Translations under genes and position numbers: made by a program
In this document: positions 53,103 through 64,000 of the stretch, one piece after another
How the letters are laid out: the number at the start of each line of letters is the position of its first letter
Position numbering within the stretch: the first letter of the stretch is position 1
Notes under the pieces: model-generated
The model's input: only the letters and a program-made list of their open reading frames with translations
Databases searched by the model: none
What the model was told of the DNA's origin: nothing
Assembly: GCA_026874595.1 (NCBI GenBank)
Contig: CM049306.1
Coordinates: 48,050,019-48,114,018, forward strand
DNA: 64,000 nt
Reading direction: 5' to 3'
Source of the DNA: Sipunculus nudus
Lineage: Eukaryota > Annelida > Sipuncula > Golfingiida > Sipunculidae

Positions 53103-53683
53103 TATTACCTCAACATGGCTAAGGGATTGATATTTACATAATAAAGCGTTGCTTCTCAAGACCTGAAATTCTGCAATAAAATTTGGAACATGAAAATATG
53201 ATATATAACATGAGCAATAAACACTACCTGCGTGCTTGGAGCTTTCACCAAACGGGACATGAAGAATGACCAATGATATGAAGCCCTGAATCAATAGGGG
53301 GGTAGGGTAGAGGGTTAAGGTCCTGACCCTAGAACATAGAGCCAAACCAACAGAGTGAAGCCTTGGTACTAAAATGTGTGTCCAAACCTTTGTGTGTGCA
53401 GACATATGACAGCCAACATTCATGCTATACTTCATTCCTATTGCTGGGAAATGTGAGCGTAATTCCTGAACCAGCTAAAGGAGTATACATATTAACATCA
53501 CAAATGGCATGAAATGTTAACAAACGTCTAAGCATGAACACTGCGACTGGCACAATTAATGCTCTGTAAATCTTAGCCTTAACTTGATGTTTTCTCATAC
53601 ACTAAACATCATTTGATAGGGCCTGATTTACACTCTGTTTAATTACTCTCTGTTAGGCCACTAAATATGTAGGTATGGCAATT

Positions 53684-53987
53684 TCAATAACTATCATCAG
53701 AAAAATCAGAATCACTTGAAAATACAAACAATTCAGAGTGAAACAGAATATCATCCAATGTTTCTTCAAAGTCAAATGTTAAGCTGATGTTTTCTCTTTC
53801 CTCAAAGAAGTCCCACAGTATCAACTGCTGCAGTAGCTCCAGATCGCCATTTGCATCTTGGCGTCGACGTCGACGGCGTGGCTTAGGAGATGCTATTTTT
53901 CCATCAGGGTAGGCATGCTGGTAGAAGCAGTTCTCGTTGAAGGGACACTCGCCACTGCCTTTGTTGAAATACTTGCATGGTTTTTTG
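53684..53987 (-). CDS. MKRN: Makorin E3 ubiquitin ligase, last coding exon
   Basis: Makorins are RING-type E3 ubiquitin ligases with CCCH zinc fingers that bind RNA. This exon encodes the final CCCH finger, CKYF...ECPFNENCFYQH (spacing C-x9-C-x5-C-x3-H), followed by AYPDGK, a basic Arg-rich stretch, and the characteristic C terminus with LILWDFFEERE and an acidic Ser/Asp-rich end. The acceptor is TTACAG at 53988-53993 on the minus strand. With the preceding exon the joined codon gives Ser, reading GYKTAL-S-KKPCKYF in the order expected for the family. Which makorin paralogue it is cannot be decided from the C terminus alone. Confidence 0.92.
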
Positions 53988-54376
53988 CTGTAATGATAAA
54001 TGAGGAAAGGTACAGTAAACCCACCCAAGAAAATTATTCAGCCTTGAAAAGTTTTCAGAATCCAACCCCTGTATAACCTGTATATAATATAACTTGTATA
54101 TGACTGATATCACAGGCCTATCATCAATGGCACACCGGCTTGTGAAGTGAGTAAATAGTATGAGGACAGGCAGTTCAGAACAAGTTTGAGATTTCACCTA
54201 GATTCAAACTATGCAAAGGTGCAAACGTATTCCATATGATATGACCAATTGTTCAACTTTTATTTTCTTTTTTTTTAATTATCCTTATTGTCCTCGACTC
54301 CATTGAATTACAATAAGGAATAAGAATTACAATAAGGAATACTATGATCATTGGGTGATCACTGATAAAACCTCAC

Positions 54377-54487
54377 CTTAGAGCAGTCTTGTATCCTTCG
54401 ATAAGTTTTTTCTTGTCATCCTCATCATCTACCCAGAACTTACTGGGTGTCACAAAATCTGACGTCACGCGACACTCCGGGCACGCT
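54377..54487 (-). CDS. MKRN: Makorin E3 ubiquitin ligase, penultimate coding exon
   Basis: This 111-bp exon sits between a 3' splice site CTTCAG (minus strand, just right of 54487) and a donor GTGAGG (left of 54377). It reads ACPECRVTSDFVTPSKFWV followed by an acidic/Lys segment and LIEGYKTAL. CPEC supplies the last two zinc-binding cysteines of the C3HC4 RING finger, and the rest is the conserved linker to the final CCCH finger. The intron to the last exon is 389 bp. The exon carrying the rest of the RING finger should lie further right (upstream on this strand), but no candidate was found up to 64000. Confidence 0.92.
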
Positions 54488-55020
54488 CTGAAGAAAGGAG
54501 GGGTTAACACACACTTAGTCTCCATATAAAAAGTAGCCAAATGCACTGCGACAAGAAAATTTCAGGATTCCTTGCATTTCATGAAAATGAAATTTCAATA
54601 TCGAGTTTTCTCTGATGTTCCTGGATAACTCTTTCAACCAATTTCAGGGATTTCCACACTACAAAGGTACCATATGGAAAATCTTCAAGATGATATACTT
54701 TTTTTGACATAAGAAAAAATTGACGAAATGTAACAAGCTGACATTCTTCTTTTTTGTAAATAAAAATTCCACGACTCTTCTCTGAATGCTAAAGGGTAAC
54801 CCATTTACCAGGTTTTCTCTGACTTCAAAGCTGGCTGGAATGGTTGTTAATATAAGGCACCTCTAAATGCCATCTTAACACCAGTGTAAAAATGTTTGGG
54901 CTTCCCTTGCAAATGATACAATTATTCACTGATCTTCCAGCTCTTTTACAGGAACAAGTCTGTTTGACCATCCTGCACTTGAGCTAGAGCACAACATGCG
55001 AAGTATAATTTTGGGATAAT
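54488..55020 (-). other. Makorin intron, 5' side of the penultimate exon
   Basis: No further makorin coding sequence is recognisable. The intron seems to continue through the repeat field to the right. Confidence 0.5.
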
Positions 55021-56085
55021 AACAAGAAATCCATGGGTCATGACGCTCAGCCGACTGACATGTTGACAATATGTCCTTGCACAGGCAACTAATTAGATAA
55101 TGTAGGTGGTCCATCATTCATGCATATTAGCTTAAGTTCATCAAGACCCATTAGCACACCAAATTTAATGGCAATCCAACCAGCCTTTCCTGAGGAATCT
55201 GGCAATTTGTTTGTATTTTCATTATTTCTGGGGTGCTCAAACATACCCGAAAACTCTGCGAATATAGGTCACAGTGACTCAATTTCAGGTGTCTGGGAGA
55301 ACTTTTGAGGAATGCTCAGGATGTCAAGTAAGAAGATTCTGGGTCCAATGTTTATGATTTGAGCCCTACTTTGGTATCAAATTTTTAATTAATTTGGGGG
55401 GTACTTAGGAGCCCCATAGCTTGAAGAATATGGGTAACAGAGACCTAATTTCAGGGTTTCCAATGAGACTTTCACATGGACCTCCCTGCATGTCAAGATA
55501 AAAGATTCTAGGTCCAGTTGTTATGATTTGTGCCCCTTTGACAGATGACAGCATCTTTTAAGGTCTCAAATTAGAAAAAAAAATAAACAAGTGACCCATG
55601 GGTCATGACGCTCAGCTGACTGGGAAGAGATTCGCAAAAGGAAATTTTATCATCTGAATGGTAGTATATACCCATTCAACTGAAGCATCAAACAGATTAC
55701 CCACAGGCCAAGATTGTGTCTGTATTTATATATCTCAAAAATAGTGAAAAAATGGGTAAACTTTTAAAAAATACAGGTGGTGCCACCAGTCTGCAGAAAC
55801 TAATAACAAGAGACCTATGGGTCACGGCGCTCAGCTGTTATATATGATAAAAAACATGATTTAGAAATGAGGCACATGCTGGTTTTATGTGGTAATAAAA
55901 ATAAGCTGTATTATGAGTTGTTGTTGTTTAGCTTATGTATGATTTTGATAGTACCTTTGGAGACAGGAAAGAGGATTAATTTCATTTATTTTATTAACAA
56001 ATGGAGTGCGATTGTCACACAGATTTTGACTTGGCCATATAACTTATAAGCAGAACATATAATATAAGAGTTTAACTATTTATTA
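55021..56085. mobile_element. Family D HINE-like 5' ends, at least three, nested or tandem
   Basis: Near-identical 5' ends occur at 55021, 55586 and 55805. Each starts AACAAG followed by a (C)C(C/T)ATGGGTCA palindrome (perfect TGACCCATGGGTCA at 55592-55605), then GCTCAGC(T/C)GACT (55610-55621 in the second). That 12-base box is the exact reverse complement of AGTCAGCTGAGC at the family's 3' ends (61892-61903 and 62360-62371). Sequence between the starts matches the ~340-bp units at 62.4-63.36 kb. Confidence 0.65.
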
Positions 56086-58182
56086 AACAAGGCCTACAGG
56101 CCTTGTGTGAACCTGTGCATTAGAAAATACACCAGGTATAATGCTTCAATGCTGGACCATTACTTCTCACGTACATGAACAATGCAAGTACTAAACATTT
56201 TGAATAAGAAACAATTATACAAACATCACTGCTAAAATTCTGGCATGGGTGCACACAACACAAAAATGATTGTAGCTGGCACCACCAGTCTTGTATACAA
56301 CAAAGCTATCAGAGATATATACATATGCCCAATTTCAGGCTGATATATCAAATTCCTCTGTAGAAATAAGCAGGCACATACACTGTGCAAAAGTCATTGT
56401 AGGTGGCGACACCTGTCTTGTGAACGAGAAAGCCATCAAAGACGTATAGACTGGTCAAAATATCAGGCCAATACATCAAACTTACCTTGAGTCTGATGCA
56501 TGGGGCTGACCAGGCTTAGGTGAGAAAGGCAGTTGCCCCGAGTGAACTGTGACAAATTTGCTAGCTGGCTCAGGCTACTGCACTAAGTGAACTCATGACC
56601 TGCACCTGGCTAGACTGAGTGGACTTTTGACCTGTACCTGGCTGCACTGAATGAACTCATGACCTGTTGCATAATCTTACACAGTTGGTAGTCCACATGC
56701 AGCCCTGAGGGGCATGACACCCATGAGGTGATCACATGGTGGCCATGAGGTGTTCACATGTCACCCATGAGGTGATCACATGCCTTGTGCTTGGCCACAC
56801 TGACTGAACTCTTGACCTATATCTAACTGCACTGAATGAACTCTTGATCTGTTGCCAAATCTGAAGCAGTTAGCAGTTTCTCAACCTATTTAAAGATACA
56901 AACACAATCTTGGTCTGTTGGTCAATCTGTTTACACATACTGAAAGACTTTGGCTAAAATGCTTTTTTTTTCAAGCTGACATATTCATAACTTATTATTA
57001 AAATATCTAAAATAACAAAAGATGCAGTTCTTTCATTGTGAAAGGTCCAATAATTCTGCCAAAAATCATTCAAGTAAACTTGAACAAAGGCCACCTAAGA
57101 ATAATTTTTGTGCAATGTTACAGAAGTTATAATTGAAAAAATAATTTTGTAGAAGAACAGTTTTGCAGTCCTCAGTTTGAAATAGACATAATAATGGCCA
57201 TAAGACCAACTTAAGCTTTTCTGATATGATCGAAAGAACCATGTCCTGGGATAATTCTTTTGAAAAATTGAATGATTCAACTTGACAGTTTCATCATAAA
57301 CATTTTACGCTGAAAGAGGCTAAAATTATGAGGTTTTTGCTAATAAAAAACAGGTCAATGTAGATGGCACCACAAAATCTGCAACTTCAAATATGAGTCA
57401 TGTGACCAAAATTTGCACAATACTTGGTAATGCTAGCTTCTGTCATTTCTGAGATTATTATGTCAGTATGCTTAATTGGCCAAATGATCATTGCCTCTGG
57501 GATCATTTTTGTAAAATATTGAACAATTTGGCAGGACCGTTTACAAGAAGAAGACTTTTAAAGGTTTTTCAGCTTTTTCCCTATAAAATCTAAGTAAATA
57601 CAGATAGCAAAAAAATAAGCTGAATACCACAACAATTGATATATGACAGATTATTGCATTAAATTTAGGGATGGTAGCTCCTGCTATTCCTGAGAAATTA
57701 TGGGTTAATGTACAGATGACCAATGACCCCTGTACAAAAAAAGGTCAATGCAGGTGGTGCCACCAATACCTGAATTTCATATATGACTCATGTGATCAAC
57801 ACTGGCATAAAATTTGGTGTTGATAGCTCCAGCTGAGATTGCCATTTTAGTATGCTTTTTTGGACAGTTAGCTAAGTTTAACTTCCTGTAACTTGGCCAA
57901 AATTCACCAAACTTGAACCATTCAAACAAACTTGAGAGAGATGGTATAAAAGCTTATTTCTGTGAAATATTGAACAATTTGGCTTGACTGTTTTGGAGGA
58001 GAAGATTTTTAAAGGTTTTTAGCTTTTTCTCTATAAAATCTAAGAAAATGCAGAGTTTTTCTGATGGCTAATTTTTTGCATTAAATTTCATGATACTAGC
58101 AACAGTTGTTTCAAAATAGTATGGGTTAACGACAACGACAGATGATGCCAAACCATCTCATTAGCTCACAGGTTCGCTAAAA
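56086..58182. mobile_element. HINE-like element, family C
   Basis: It starts AACAAGG with hairpin AAGGCC-TACA-GGCCTT (56089-56104), followed by GAACCTGTG (56109-56117). The exact reverse complement CACAGGTTC lies at 58167-58175 in the end sequence GCTCACAGGTTCGCTAA. A short ACGACAACGAC repeat precedes the 3' end. The core has loosely repeated blocks such as TAACTTGGCCAAAATTCACC and TGCAGGTGGTGCCACCAATACC. No coding capacity. Confidence 0.65.
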
Positions 58183-59532
58183 ATTACTACAGATGCATAT
58201 TGAATGCAAAATTATAATTCAGATAAATCTCACTGATGGCAAAATCTTGAATAAAGTTGAGTATAGATACCAATTATTTATAATCCATGTACAGCCATCT
58301 TTATACACCCACAGAGAGCTGTATACCTGTGATTGTAAACACAGCATAAATCTACATTTTTTAAAAGCTTTTTAAAACATTCTTGTCAATATTAACCATA
58401 GATAACCTGAAATCTAAATGTCTGGAGGCATTATGTAATGGATGCTGATAAACTGTTGCCAGGCTAGATGTATCTACTTCACACGGCTAACATATATGGT
58501 AAAATGACTCAATTCAATCTTTATAATTCAGCCAAAATTCATTCTTTGGAACCATAAAAGACAATTATTATAAGAATTATTCAGGGGATCATTCCTGTAA
58601 AATATTAAACAAATTGGCCTCAGTGGCGTCAGTCAAAAATGTTTTGCAGGTTTATAACTCATATGGGAAAATACAGCAAAATGGCTAAGTTAAGCTTCCC
58701 ATAACTCAGCCAAAATTTACTGAACCAAAACCATTTTAACAAACTTGAATTATCAACATCTAAGGATAATTTATGTGTGAGATTTAAGAATTTGGCCCGG
58801 TGGTTTTTGAGAAGAAGTTCTTTGTAGCCACTGAGCTAAAATGGGCTGTTATGGCATATGACTAAATTCAGCTTCCCATAACTCAGCCAAAAGTCACTGA
58901 ACTGAGACCATTTGAACAAAATTCAGAAAGCACTACCCTAGGATCATTTCTGTGCAATATTTAACAATTTAGCCATATGGTTTCAAAGAAGAAGTTTTTT
59001 GTAGCAGTCAGTATGATACAGGCACTGATGACCCCCATACAAAAAAGGCCGATGCAGGTGGCGCCACCAATACCTGAATTTCAGATATGACTCATGTGAC
59101 CAACATTGGCATAAAATTTGGTGATGATAGCTCCAGCCATTTCTGAGATTGTAATTTTAGTATGCTTTTTTGGACAGATGACTAAGTTCAACTTCCTGTA
59201 ACTTGGCCAAAAAACACCAAACTTAAACCATTCGAACAAACTTGAGAGAGATTGTTCCAGGAATCATTTCTGTGAAATATTGGACAATTTGGCTGAACAG
59301 TTTCGGAGAAGAAGATTTTTAAAGCTTTTTTAGCTTTTTCCCTATAAAATCTAAGAAAATGCAATTAGCCAAAAAATAAGCAAAATCCGATAGAGTTTTT
59401 TCAAAGACTAATTTTTTGCATAAAATTTCGTGATGCTAACTCTTGCCGTTTTCAAGATAGTATAAGTTAACGTACAGACGACGGCCGACGGACGATGCCA
59501 CACCATCACATAAGCTCACAGGTTCGCTAAAA
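58183..59532. mobile_element. Second family-C segment with its own 3' end
   Basis: It ends GCTCACAGGTTCGCTAA (box at 59517-59525) after an ACGACGGCCGACGGACG microsatellite. Its last ~500 bases (59032-59530) closely match 57720-58182. No separate family-C 5' hairpin was found, so it is a truncated copy, or the older outer copy into which another inserted. Confidence 0.6.
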
Positions 59533-60300
59533 AATTACAAATATTGTCCCAAATATAATTTTTATTAAAAATAATAAGAGAATAGTATGATTTTTTCAAA
59601 TAAAATATAACTGAAATGATTATTAAAATAATATTAAAGAATATATTCATGAATGCCTTCATTAATACATTTTGAAAGTATTTGCATTGGTATTCATATA
59701 CTTTCATTTTTACCTGAATTTCCATTCTTATGAAAGAAATTTTATAATAGAGTACATATTCATATTCGTGTTTAAATACAATTGCAAAGTATTCGTACAA
59801 TGTCTTGTATTTAATCAGTTTTCACCAAACAATGATGTTGAGAATCCAGAATATACAAAATTCACACATTTAAATAATGATCATAAGTACCTGGTGTTAT
59901 GGCTTTTATTTATATTAACAAAAAAATGTAATATATTCATTTTGGACTAATTTCACATCAATGTACTAACTATAGACACAATAGGAATCTAGATAATAAT
60001 ATTATCAACTGCATCTTTGTCTATCATTTATTTCCTTCATATGATCCCTAATGATTAGTAATGAATAATATGATTTACTTTTTTATCATTAAAATTGAAC
60101 TGAAAAATACAATAGGTGACTGCATGGCGTTATTTGGAATACGTGACATTCTATCCATCGACACAAGATTCTTATATCATCGGTAACTGCAAGTTAATTT
60201 CCTGTTATTATCAACTAACAAATTCCTTTTCTATTTTTCTTTAATTTGTTATTAAAAACCAATAGAAATTTATTATTTTATTGTTTATTGTTATGTTGTT
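59533..60300. other. AT-rich spacer, nothing recognised
   Basis: No supported feature. Confidence 0.5.
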
Positions 60301-60479
60301 GGTTAAAACTACTAGATGAGTTGGGTTGGACACCTGGATCAACTGTGGCTGGCCATTATATAATAAGCTGAATAAGCTGCCTGGAGCCCCAGTTTATGTC
60401 TCGCCTCAAGCATGCATAATTTGCTGAAAGTTCAACAAGGTCAACATACATGTGACTCAAGAGGTGCTACAGAGAGCCA

Positions 60480-61760
60480 AGGTCTGACATGGTCTCATAA
60501 AAACATTAATAAAAGCTACAATTTTTGGCCAACTTCTTTCAGCTTTTTAAACTAAAAAGCTGAAATCTTTATGAGTGCATGATATGAAAATTATATCAAC
60601 AGTGCTCACAGGAAACAAACATGCCATGGTCAAAGTTGGGCAAAATTAAAGGTACTAATTTTATATTTATACTAATAACTTATAAAATTTGGAAAATTCA
60701 GAACTAATTTTGGGTATTCAATTGAATCTTCATTAAATAATGTTACATCCCTGACAAAAAATCTCTTGCTTCAGCAATCCTCTTGTTTAGGGAGTAAATA
60801 TATTTCTTGATTTTTTACAAAGTGCATTATGTTTGGGCCCATAACTTAAAACAATTAAGCAATACTGACATCATTTCTGGCATGTGCATAGAGAATGTAT
60901 AGAAAAATATGTATTTTATATATGATTAAAGTCAGATCAGTGGTTTTGATATTAGGCAGTCTTGAAGTGTAACAATGGGTTTTTAATGGAAAAATGAAGT
61001 TTTTCATTAATATCTCGAAGTTATTAAGTCCTAGTGACCAAATTCTTGGCATGGTAGGGGATTTTTGAGACATCTAATTGCATGCTAAATTTTGGGAACT
61101 GAGAGCTGAAGCTGGGGAGCTGAGCACTTGCAAACTGCATGACACTAGCTTGATGTAAACATTATGTTACATGGTGCTTGAAAACTTGAATAAAATCTAC
61201 AGTTTTTGATCAACTGGTTTCAAATATTTGGTGTTTACAGACAAAATGCTAAAAAAAACATGCTGTGAAAATTAAATCCACAGTGCTTACAGGAAAAAAA
61301 CGTGCCATGGTCAAAGTTGGGCAAAAATTTAAGGTACCAATTTTTTATTTTTGTTAATATTTTTAAAAAATTAAAAGATTTTGATCTAATTTTGGGTATA
61401 CAATTTAATTTTGATTAATTAAAGTTATATTACTGGAAAAAAAGTTTAAAGCTTTAACATATTTTGTGTTAAGTGATCAAATATCTTTCCTGATTTTTTA
61501 CATAATGCATTATGTTTGGGCCCATAACTTTTTAAATTTACATAATACAGACATAATTTCTGGCATGTACATAGGAACTATATAGAGGAATAATTATGGT
61601 AAATATGAGGAAAAACAGATGAGTGGTTTTGATATTAGGCAGTCCTGAAGTGTAAAAAAAGGTTTTAAATAAAAAATTGAGTTTTTCCTTAATTTCTAAA
61701 AGGAACGAAGTCGCCAAGACCAAGTTTTCAGCTTGGTAGGAGATCTTGGGGACATCTAAC
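60480..61760. repeat. Tandem duplication, about 683-bp unit, in a family-D 3' region
   Basis: Blocks such as GCCATGGTCAAAGTTGGGC (60622 and 61302) and TTCTGGCATGT(G/A)CATAG (60875 and 61558) recur about 680-683 bases apart in the same order. Confidence 0.75.
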
Positions 61761-61814
61761 ATTATGCCGAATTTTGGATTCCTAGGTCTTACGGTTTCAA
61801 AACGTGCCACATCT

Positions 61815-61909
61815 ACGGACGGACGGACGGACGGACAGACAGACAGACGGACGATGGACAATGGACCACGACTATAGCTCAGATGACTTATAGTCAGCTG
61901 AGCTAAAAT
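61815..61909. mobile_element. Family D 3' end with GGAC/AGAC microsatellite and hairpin
   Basis: A (GGAC)n(AGAC)n run (61815-61855) is followed by the hairpin TAGCTCAGATGAC / GTCAGCTGAGCTA (61875-61905), 13 bp with one mismatch. AGTCAGCTGAGC (61892-61903) is the inverted partner of the family-D 5' box. The matching 5' end is probably one of those at 55.0-55.8 kb, with family C nested between. Confidence 0.7.
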
Positions 61910-61974
61910 TTCTGCCCAGTGTTCATGGAGGAGTTTTTCCATAAACCTATGCGGTGATGGCGGTAGCTTCGGTG

Positions 61975-62027
61975 TCCGACTGAAAACATAGTATCTGCAA
62001 AACTCTGTTTTGACTGATACAATGATT
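61975..62027. mobile_element. Family A-like 3' end, isolated
   Basis: GAAAACATAGTATC...GATACAATG, with GTATC/GATAC ends and a preceding GGTGATGGCGG stretch, parallels the family-A 3' end at 46900-46940. No matching 5' end with the GGCACC hairpin was found nearby. Confidence 0.45.
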
Positions 62028-63361
62028 GTAGCTGGCACCACCAGTCTTATATACAACGAAGAGATATTTACATATGCCCAATGTCAGACTGATATGTCAA
62101 ACTCCTCCTGTGAAATAAGCAGGGACATACACTGTGCAAAAATTATTGTAGGTGGCGGCACGAGTCTTGTACACTATAAAGCTACCCGATATGTATAAAC
62201 ATACCCAATTCAAGGCTGATGTATCAAATTCCTCTGTAGAAATAAGCAGGCGCATACACTGCAAAAGTCAATGTAGGTGGCATCACCTGTCTTTTAAATG
62301 AGAATACCATCAAAGACACATAGACAGGTATCAGTCCAATACATCAAACTTCCCCTTATAGTCAGCTGAGCTAAAAACACATGGTCAATATCCATGCAAA
62401 GAATCATGGTGATCTCTGCATTAGTTGTTCAGATACTTCAGCTTTTGTATCAAATTTTCCATTATTCTGAGCTGTACTTTGGAGTGCCATAGCTCAGGAG
62501 TGCCATAGCTCAAAGGATATGGGTAACAGAGACTTAATTTCAGGATTCCATGGAGACTTTTCATTGGTCTCTCTGTGTGTCAAAAATGAAGATTCTAGGT
62601 CCAGTCGTTACAATTTGTACCCTGTTGACTGATAACTACATCCTTGAAGGTCTCAAAATAGAGATAAAAAATTGTAAAAATTTGAAAAAATACAGGTGGC
62701 GCCAGCAGTCTGCAGGAACTGAGGGAACACCTCTTGATCAATATGTATGCCAAAAATCATGACTATCAGTGTTGTAGTTATTTATTTGTTGCAGTTTTTT
62801 TTTATCAAATTTTCCATTATTCTGGGGGGGGGGGGGGGGGCTCAAAGCTCAAAGGATATGGGTAACAGAGAACTTATTTCTGGTTTCCATGGAGACTTTT
62901 CATAGGTCTCTCATTGTGTCAAGAATGAAGATTCTCGGTCCAGTCTTTACAATTTGTGCCTAACAGATGTTCATATTTTTAAAGGTCTCAAAAATAGAGA
63001 AAACAATTAGTGAAAAAAATAAAAAAATACAGGTGGCGCCACCAGTCTGCAGAAACGGATGAAACATCTCATGATCAATATGTATGCCAAAAATCATGAC
63101 CATCAGTGATGTAGTTAATGAGATATTGAAGTTTTTTTATGAAATTTTTGACTATTCTGGGGGGGGGGGGGGTACTTTGAGGCCCCATAGCTTGAAGGAT
63201 ATCGGTAACAGATACCTAATTTCTGGTTTCCATGGAAGCTTTTCATAGGTCTCTCAGTGTGTCAAGAATGAAGATTCTAGGTCCAGTCTTTACAATTTGT
63301 GCCCTGTTAACAGATGTTCACATTTTTAAAGGTCTCAAAAATAGAGAAAAAAATTAGTAAA
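62028..63361. repeat. Family D core: about 340-bp tandem units and a further 3' end
   Basis: A second family-D 3' box, AGTCAGCTGAGC, lies at 62360-62371. To its right, GGATAT(G/C)GGTAACAGA recurs at 62516, 62855 and 63199 (period about 340). Units include G-runs (62824-62840, about 63160-63172) and GGTGGCGCCA(C/G)CAGTCTGCAG. Sequence 62028-62350 resembles 56276-56480. Confidence 0.7.
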
Positions 63362-64000
63362 CTAGATGTGTCGGAACGACACGAATGCCCCCACCTTGGG
63401 CAAATTAGAAACATTTGTAAAATTTGGAAAATTTTTTAAGTTCAGGAGGTGTCGTATGGTCAAAAGTAAGTCAACAAGGGCAAAATGCAAACTAGATCTG
63501 TAACGGGTCATTATCAAGCAACACACCAAAAATCATGCCAGTATATGCAGGCATTGTGAAAAAAGTCCATACATGTGCATTTCCCATAAAAATTTCTGTC
63601 TTTCATGAAATTTTCTATGTTTAGGAGCCGTAAAACAATCAAAAGTAGGTCAACCGGGATGAAACGCAAACTCTATCTGTAACTGTCATTATCTGCCCAC
63701 ACAAAAAAAATCAGGGTGGTATCTGCAGGCATTGAGGAAAAAAAGTCAGTACATATGCATTTGTAATGAAAATTTATATTTTTCATGAAACTTTCTATGT
63801 TCAGGAGCAGTCAAATGGTCAAAAGTAGGTCAACTGAGACAAAACAAGAACCTGATCTGTAACTGGTCATTATCTGCCTACACACCAAAAATCAGGCCCG
63901 TATCTGCAGGCACTGCAAAAAAAAGTCCATACATGTGCACCTTTTTATGAAATTTTCTATGTTAGAGCACCATCAAATGGTCAAAAATAGGTCAACTGGG
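63362..64000. mobile_element. HINE-like element, family B copy 2, cut by the right edge
   Basis: It begins CTAGATGTGTCGGAACGACAC with the same 5' hairpin as copy 1 and ATGCCCCCACC as the subterminal box (one change). Four tandem units follow (about 63440, 63622, 63804, 63960) in the same variant order as units 1-4 of copy 1. It interrupts a family-D unit at AAAAAAATTAGTAA. Confidence 0.82.

Noticed and set aside
61538-62056. 172-codon minus-strand frame containing a run of SVCPSVRPSV-type residues
   Set aside because: It is the translation of the GGAC/AGAC microsatellite and family-D 3' hairpin, so it is not a gene.

Overview
The window looks like AT-rich nuclear DNA from an invertebrate animal, most likely a mollusc and probably a bivalve. 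It has spliced exons with GT/AG borders, non-LTR retrotransposons, a tRNA-derived SINE, long (AT)n tracts, and many short elements that combine subterminal inverted repeats, a tandem-repeat core and a GC-rich microsatellite next to a 3' hairpin. That last architecture recalls the HINE/DINE-1 (Helentron-related) and bivalve 'pearl' elements. The taxon is inferred from this repeat style, not from a diagnostic gene.

Only two host genes can be supported, both partial. A plus-strand terminal exon at 22606-23397 encodes the end of the extracellular loop, the second membrane helix and an unusually long tail of a BK (calcium-activated potassium) channel beta-subunit-like protein. Two minus-strand exons at 53684-53987 and 54377-54487 encode the end of the RING finger, the last CCCH zinc finger and the acidic C terminus of a makorin E3 ubiquitin ligase. 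Its 5' exons were not found and probably lie beyond the right edge, so the repeats at 55-64 kb would sit in a long first-half intron.

Layout: 1-2 kb holds a broken L1/Tx1-type LINE running off the left edge. 2-21 kb is gene-poor AT-rich DNA with microsatellites. 21-24 kb holds the BK-beta-like exon. 25.1-25.4 kb is a MITE and 26.5-26.9 kb is a SINE. 27.27-33.11 kb is a complete, apparently intact L1/Tx1-type LINE (minus strand) with both ORFs, a 36-nt tail and a 12-bp target-site duplication. 36-38.2 kb is a second MITE abutting a decayed LINE that lacks the RT palm. 41.2-64 kb is a dense, nested field of at least four families (called A-D here) of HINE-like elements with tandem cores.

The most interesting system is this HINE-like field. 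The families differ in sequence but share a plan: a 5' hairpin, then a 9-13 bp box that is repeated inverted at the 3' end; in A, B and D the 3' end is a hairpin preceded by a short GC-rich repeat. Families A and B share the start CTAGA and the 3' hairpin loop ACTTTGT. One family-B copy is inserted in a MITE, which defines its ends almost to the base. Each ~288-bp unit of the family-A array carries clustered AGGTCA half-sites including exact DR1 nuclear-receptor motifs, and family-B units carry a ROR-type AGGTCA motif. No Rep/helicase or transposase gene for these elements is visible in the window.
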